Shown in pieces: positions 58,907 through 64,000 of a DNA stretch of 64,000 nucleotides (positions within the stretch are counted from its first letter, which is position 1; every line of letters begins with the position of its first letter). Source of the DNA: Blakeslea trispora (Eukaryota > Mucoromycota > Mucoromycetes > Mucorales > Choanephoraceae); the NCBI GenBank assembly GCA_025331445.1, contig JAIWNE010000146.1:1-64000 (forward strand), in the 5' to 3' direction. The translations under genes and the position numbers were made by a program. The notes below the pieces were generated by a model. That model had not been told where the DNA came from. It did not search any database and was given only the letters and a program-made list of their open reading frames with translations.

Positions 58907-59699
58907 ATGTTGGAAGACAAAGTAGAACTAGGTAAATGTGATTGCGATTGCCAAAGTCTCCTTGACCCCTAAAACGCCAGACATATTGGAGGAAATAGAT
59001 ATTGAACTGGATGCTCCAATCGAAGCTGATCAGAATGAAGCAGCCGTCGGTCTCAAGTCAGCAGAAAGCCTTTTTGAAGACGAAGATGTAAAAGAACATG
59101 AATATGAATTTGAAGGCATTCCTCGCCCTAGTGTCTTGTTTTTGCAAGGCGTAGATGACTTGTCTACAGCTGAAATCACATCTCATGTAAACTCGACTCT
59201 ACTTCAAAAAGTGCAGTGGATTAACGATGCTTCATGCAACCTGGTATTTGAGTCCCAAGATCAAGCTACAGAAGCAGCTCGTTTGTTACTAAAAGACCCA
59301 AGCAACAGTTCTCTGGATCACTTGACATTGCAACCCGCAAAGCCCTTCATCAAAGACGATCGTTCCATTGATTTGTTTATCCGAATTGCAACTGACGAAG
59401 ACGTGAAAGAGAGAGGTTCGCGTGAAAAGAGCCGGTATTATCAATTACATGGTGTCGAGAACGAGACACGTAGACAAACCGACCGAAGAATGGGTAGAAT
59501 AGCTCGAGCTGAGCGTATGACTAGAAATGGTGGTGATGGACGTGATGTATTTAGTCGGTTAGGTAATCGTGTTCCTAGAAGAAGAAGTCAATCCCCCTCA
59601 AGAGAAACAACAAGGACATCCGAAAGAGAAAGATCAGTAGAAAGAGAGATACCTCAGCATTTGAAGGATCGATTAGGACCAAGACGAGAAGACAATTGA
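58907..59699 (+). CDS. NCBP3-like nuclear cap-binding protein
   Basis: Exon 1 (58907-58931) encodes MLEDKVEL. A 49-bp GT-AG intron joins it in frame to exon 2 (58981-59699), giving 247 residues. Exon 2 alone has no ATG, so the small first exon is needed. Residues about 45-110 (VLFLQGVDDLSTAEITSHVN, VQWINDASCNLVFES) form the RRM-like domain of NCBP3. YYQLHGVEN near residue 160 matches the family's second conserved patch. The C-terminal 80 residues are Arg/Ser/Glu-rich, as in RNA-processing factors. NCBP3 joins NCBP1 in an alternative cap-binding complex that promotes mRNA export in animals; the fungal role is inferred. The stop is 135 bp from the end of the PAK gene. Confidence 0.82.
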
Positions 59700-59834
59700 G
59701 ATTGACAACAAATGCTCATATTGATTATTGTTTTTATTATTAAATAAAAAAAAAAAGAAAGTATGTGGGGAGGGAAACTATTATTACAAATTCTTCATTT
59801 AAAGGGGGGAGTTAAAGGATGCGGTGGGGGGATC

Positions 59835-62289
59835 TTAATGTTTTGACTTGAACTTAAGCAAAGGTGCCAATATTTCCAAAGGACCTGCCTTCTTAAGGAA
59901 CTCATGATTCATCAATTCTTCTGCAGTTGCTCTTGATCTAACATCTACACACAAGCAAACAGCCAAGAAGCTCTTGAGTTCACGGGAAAGCTTTTCGGGA
60001 TTCTTGAGTGTAGGTGTACCGTTAGTAGCAATGAGATATAATGCCTTCAAAGGTTCTTCATCCAAGTAAGGAGGTTCATTTTCAATCATTTCAATAGCCA
60101 TGATACCGAGAGACCAAATGTCAACCTTGGCACCATATTCTTTTTGCTTCACAACTTCAGGTGCCATCCAGTAAGGAGTACCTACCATGGTAGCACGCTT
60201 GTTACGTTGATCAGTCAACTTGGCACAGAAACCAAAATCACTGATTTTGACTTGGCCTTGAGCATTCAACAAGATGTTATCAGACTTGATGTCTCTGTGT
60301 AGAATGTTTTGTGAGTGCAAGTGCAAAAGACCAGCTGTTGTCTAAAAATATCAAAATCTAATTAGATTTTTTTTAAATCCGGTCCCCGAAATAAAGGTAA
60401 CTTACCTCGTGACAAACAGTGGCAATTTGTTGTTCAGTCATGGTGTTATTGTCAATCACATCTGTCAAGGCACCACCTTCCATGTATTCCATAATGACCC
60501 AAAGATCAGAATTTCTGACAAGGAAACTGTCAAGGTAATTGACAATATTGGGGTGCTGTGATTCCTTCATGACAAGAATTTCTGTGACAATCAAGTCTTT
60601 GCGGGGTTGATGGGCCAAGTCCATTTGCTTGATGGCAACCTTTGTGTTGGTTGCCAATGATTGAGCAACATAAACGGATCCAGAAGCACTAGAGAGAGAG
60701 TACATGAGTATGTTACACCTTTCTCAATAAAGAAATCAAGAGATATGCTTACCCTTGTCCAACACGTTTTAATTTCTTGTACATATCATTTGGATCGCCG
60801 GGAGTGACAACGCTTCCTATGATTCAGTAAATTAGCAACAGTCTTGCAGCAGGAAAACAAGCTAACTTACTCAATTGATCCATCACTTGAGCTTCTGTCA
60901 TTGTACTGATACGTTGCTCTACCTTCTTCTTGGGTGTAGAGACTTGTTGAGCAGCCTTCTCTCTTTCACGTTCACGGTGTTCTCTCTCTCTTTCACGCTC
61001 ACGTTCGCGTTCACGCTCTCTCTCTCTTTCTCTTTCTCTTTCACGCTGACGTTCTCTTTCACGCTCCTTCTGTGCTTGTTGGTCGCGCAATCTTTCCTTT
61101 TCACGTTGTTGCTCCTTCAATTGACGCTCACGCTCACGCAGTTCGCTTTCTAATTTTTCGCGCTCATACATGATACGTTCGTCATAAGCAGATATTTTTT
61201 GAGACTTGGATGGCTCTGGTCTAGGAGGATATTTGTAGTCCTGTCTACCATAGGCCTAAATGGAACAAAATTAGACAAGTCAAATATTACTCATGCGTTA
61301 CAATGCTTACAGAAGGAGGCATGCGATCTATAGGTGAATATTGGTTGGGAGATTTTTGCTATAGTAAGAAAAAAACGTTAGATTGCTTGATTGAATGGAT
61401 ATCTCTTCAGACTTACAGAGCGAATAGATAAATCATCCATCATGTCACTCATGTTTCTTTGAAGTGGTGGAGGAGGAGCAGGTCTAGGAGGAGCAGGGCG
61501 GTAAGAGCCAGATTGGTTATTGCTGGATGAATCATTGATTAAAGCAGCCCAACGATCATCGCTCATACGCTCTACAGCACCCTTAAGGTTGGATGTACCA
61601 TATTCTTCGGCTTCACGCTTGGTCTGTTCGGTATAAAACTCAAGTACATCCAAAACGGCTTGAGGATTCTTTGCAGCATCTTCAGCAGTAATGGCAGAAC
61701 CCTTCAAGAGTTGAGTCCATTGATCAGGTAAGCCCTAGAGAAAAAAAAAAGAGGTTCAATATTTGATCTCCTGTCCTATGTGACTAAATTTTTGTACTAC
61801 GTACAGTAAATGCACCTGTATTGGGATCAAAGCCTACATGAACTTCGTGTACAAAATTAGTAGGGCCTGAAGCGCCTACAGAGGATCTCTATATAAGAAT
61901 GTTTAGTGATGCGTTTATCGGGACTCAATTCAATTTTGTACTTACATTATAAATCTCGTCCATCCAAGAATAAAGATCTTCATCGCTTTTACACGCGATA
62001 TAGTAAGTTTTGTCCTTGGTTGCCACCTCAAAACAATAAGGCTTCAGGTCTGTTCTTGTCACAGAAGAGATTTCTTTCAGGAAGATCAGAGCAACACATT
62101 GTCCTGATTGCTAACATTGTGATGATGATGAGATGAGGATTGTACGATGATGACCACAATACTACTTACTTCGTTGCGATGAAAGGTAAGTGCTTGATCT
62201 CTCAAAACACAGAATCGCTTTGACCATATCCAGGCTCTAAGACCATCTTCTTTCACAGACAAATAGCCGTCTTTGATGATTTCGGTCAT
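59835..62289 (-). CDS. cla4: PAK-family kinase with PH and CRIB domains (Cla4-like)
   Basis: Nine exons (62170-62289, 61946-62110, 61805-61888, 61417-61734, 61311-61358, 60871-61255, 60753-60816, 60406-60688, 59835-60341) give 657 residues. The N-terminal PH domain ([11 protein letters not shown] to YSWMDEIY) binds membrane lipids. The CRIB/PBD ([20 protein letters not shown]) binds Cdc42/Rac-GTP. A Pro-rich stretch ([11 protein letters not shown]) and a long Arg/Glu repeat follow. The kinase has the Gly loop [33 protein letters not shown], the PAK activation segment [15 protein letters not shown], and [12 protein letters not shown]. It acts downstream of Cdc42 in polarity, septins and morphology. 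Domain order matches Cla4/Skm1 rather than Ste20, which lacks PH. All catalytic residues are present. Confidence 0.93.
60955..61115 (-). repeat. Arg/Glu codon repeat inside the PAK gene
   Basis: On the coding strand CGT/CGC/AGA and GAA/GAG codons alternate for about 45-50 residues (RERERERE type), flanked by [14 protein letters not shown] and EREKAAQQV. The DNA is a degenerate CGTGAA/AGAGAG repeat. The peptide should form one long charged alpha-helix or coiled coil between the CRIB and kinase domains. Confidence 0.85.
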
Positions 62290-63632
62290 TTTTCTTCTTT
62301 CTTGGAGAAAAAGGGGATATGTATGAAGAACTTGTCAAAAATAGGATTTGAGCCTTTCGGTTCTCTCTCTTTTTTTCTCGCTCTGTTTTTTTGTGTGTGT
62401 GTTTTTTTTCTTAAGAAGCTTGCTTCAGATAGATGGGATCTTTTTTTTTCTTTCCCAAGCAAAATTAAAAAAAACCAAAGAAAAAGAATAGAAGAAAAAA
62501 AGGATAAGAGAGAGGTATACAGAAGAAAGAAGCACTTTAAATGTGTGTTCTTGGATTTAATACTAATAAATAAATTCATTATTACTTTAGATTCAGTCTC
62601 CTTTTTGATGTAGCACTGGGTTTAGGTCAAGTGTAACATTAAATACAGTCTACTTTCCAACCCATTTCCTCTCCTTTCCTCCTGTTACCGTTGCTTCTCC
62701 CATTCTTTTATAAGGTATTCTTCTTTCACTCATCTTTCTTTTTTACGTAGTCTTTTTCTTTCTTATTCAGAGACAATTCGAAATAAAGCAGAGTACATGG
62801 GATATTGAACAGGCCTTTTTAAAGGCAGAAATGTTATTTCGCTGCTTTTTTTTAAGGCACAAAATTTATGCGGAACAAATGCATAAGTGTTAGCATGTCC
62901 ATGTTTATAAGTCTAAATTGATTTGTAACTAAGATACAAGTTATTCTAGTCTGATTTATATATAAATATATATATATTTAAATATGTGTAAATAGCAAAT
63001 AGGGTAAACTGATGCTTTGAACAATAAGTTGTATACCTATTTTTCTTTAAATGACTATCCATCACATAATACCTGTCAAGAAAAGAAACTGCTTCATCAT
63101 AAAAGAGATCTTGCCTATTGCAAAAAGGAAAAACATGCTCATTTTTGTAAACCCACATCACATTAATTCATTCGACACTCTGTTTAATTGATAAATCACG
63201 AAATGATTGACATTCTACAATTGAAAAGTAAATAAGATGGCACATGTATTGTTTCTTTGTTGTTGGCAGTTATAAAGAATGTTACACAAAAATGCTTGAT
63301 TACTCTTTTCTTGTCCCTGAATAATTCATGTTCAAGATTTTGTAAGCTTCAGCTAGTCTATAAGAGGTTTGAGAAAATGGAATAAATCAAGTTGAGAGAA
63401 TTGTTTCAAACAAAAAAAAAGTTGGTTAAAGCTCCCTTTTCTTTTTTGGTTATTTTTGTCTCCTACTTTTCCCCCCCCTTTTTTTAGGTATAAAAGAAAG
63501 AAAAAGAAAGAAAAAAGATCTGTTCGTTTCTTTTTTGGATTTTCATTCCTTTCGTTTATTATTTATTTATTTTAATATACAATTTCTTTTTTTCTCTCTC
63601 TTTCTTTCTCTCTTAATTAATCTTTTTCCTTT
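62290..63632. other. Divergent promoter region between PAK and Kelch genes
   Basis: No gene is seen. The zone just above the PAK start is AG/CT-skewed and creates opposing empty frames. The right 170 bp (63460-63632) are T/C-rich with a GGTATAAAAG TATA box near 63487-63496, about 140 bp before the Kelch ATG. This is a likely core promoter. Confidence 0.5.
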
Positions 63633-64000
63633 ATGTCATTTTTAAAATCTGGCAAACCTGTTCAAACATCTGGAAACAATCTAGTCGGCTTATGGAGACC
63701 TTCATTTGTTAGAGTAGATCATCGATTGTTTGTCTTTGGAGGAGGAGGGAACGTCACTGACGAGATACATGTTCTTGATTTACATAGTATGAGATGGGAG
63801 ACAGTCAAAGTAATCATGCTTGAACAAAATGTGAAAGATTTAGTTTATTGAAAGAGACTTTTTTTTTAATGGGTACAGAATACAAAAGGAACTCCTCCAT
63901 GTAGACGATATGGACATACTGCTAGTCTATGGAATAATTATATCATTATTTTTGGTATGGTACATCTTTCTTTCTTTTTGTTGTATATAGAACAAAGAAA
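63633..64000 (+). CDS. Kelch-repeat protein, 5' part only (runs off the window)
   Basis: Exon 1 encodes MSFLKSGKPVQTSG and a first Kelch blade (RLFVFGGGGNVTDEIHVLDL, then MRWETVK). A GT-AG intron (about 63810-63879) leads into a second blade (PPCRRYGHTASLWNNYIIIFG). A second intron donor (GGTATGGTACATC) follows just before the window ends. Kelch blades form beta-propellers that bind partners, for example in polarity proteins of the Tea1/Kel1 type or galactose-oxidase-like proteins. Which it is cannot be told from two blades. The ATG follows a T/C-rich leader with a TATA box. Confidence 0.8.

Noticed and set aside
60875..61153. Ser/Phe/Leu-rich plus-strand frame
   Set aside because: It is the antisense of the Arg/Glu repeat of the PAK gene.
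1..64000. CRISPR array, prophage, bacterial operon or rRNA genes
   Set aside because: No regularly spaced repeats, no Shine-Dalgarno-linked gene strings and no rRNA sequence; introns and gene families are fungal.

Overview
The window looks like nuclear DNA of an early-diverging filamentous fungus, most likely a member of the Mucorales (Mucoromycota). The evidence is AT-rich DNA, short GT-AG introns of about 50-70 bp that often begin with GTAAAA, and long A/T homopolymers. The gene content also fits: a slicer-type Argonaute, a PMC1-type calcium pump, and a PH-CRIB-kinase (Cla4-like) PAK. The transposon cargo is Helitrons, an Ndc10-type Crypton, CACTA-like elements, hAT, Tc1 and an L1/Tad-like LINE. 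I cannot name the species. There are no operons and no prokaryotic signals.

Positions 1-35.5 kb are a transposon nest. Two copies of a CACTA-type element lie head to head: copy A on the minus strand (125-2389) and copy B on the plus strand (11806 to about 20760). Between them is a minus-strand Helitron gene (about 2859-11349) split by a roughly 3.45 kb Crypton (about 6421-9868). Copy A carries a solo LTR (1235-1670) with a 5-bp target duplication. Copy B carries a second, exactly delimited Helitron (12085-16584) and a hAT element (18242-19334) with a perfect 8-bp duplication. Copy A preserves the unoccupied site for the second Helitron. A gene-free AT-rich stretch follows (about 20.77-24.7 kb). 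Next come a Tc1/mariner DD34E element (24712-26044), an almost intact LINE (26063 to about 31752), two nested TA-target MITEs (31773-32326), and a decayed inverted-repeat region holding an unrecognised coding remnant (to 35.5 kb).

From 35.6 kb rightward the DNA is ordinary genic sequence. In order it holds an F-box/LRR-like protein, a CofD/YvcK-fold protein, an RTP1/TANGO6-like HEAT-repeat protein, a PI31 proteasome regulator, an orphan protein, an NmrA-like NAD(P)-binding protein, a PMC1 calcium ATPase, Argonaute, a small basic protein, an NCBP3-like cap-binding protein, a Cla4-like PAK kinase, and the start of a Kelch protein at the right edge. Several neighbours are convergent with tails only 66-160 bp apart. 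The genes do not form one pathway. The nearest functional link is that the Argonaute belongs to the RNAi machinery that would be expected to restrain elements like those in the left half.

Splice structures were worked out by hand from frame continuity and GT-AG signals. For PI31, PMC1, Argonaute, NCBP3, PAK and the CofD-like gene, the exon lengths sum to whole codons.
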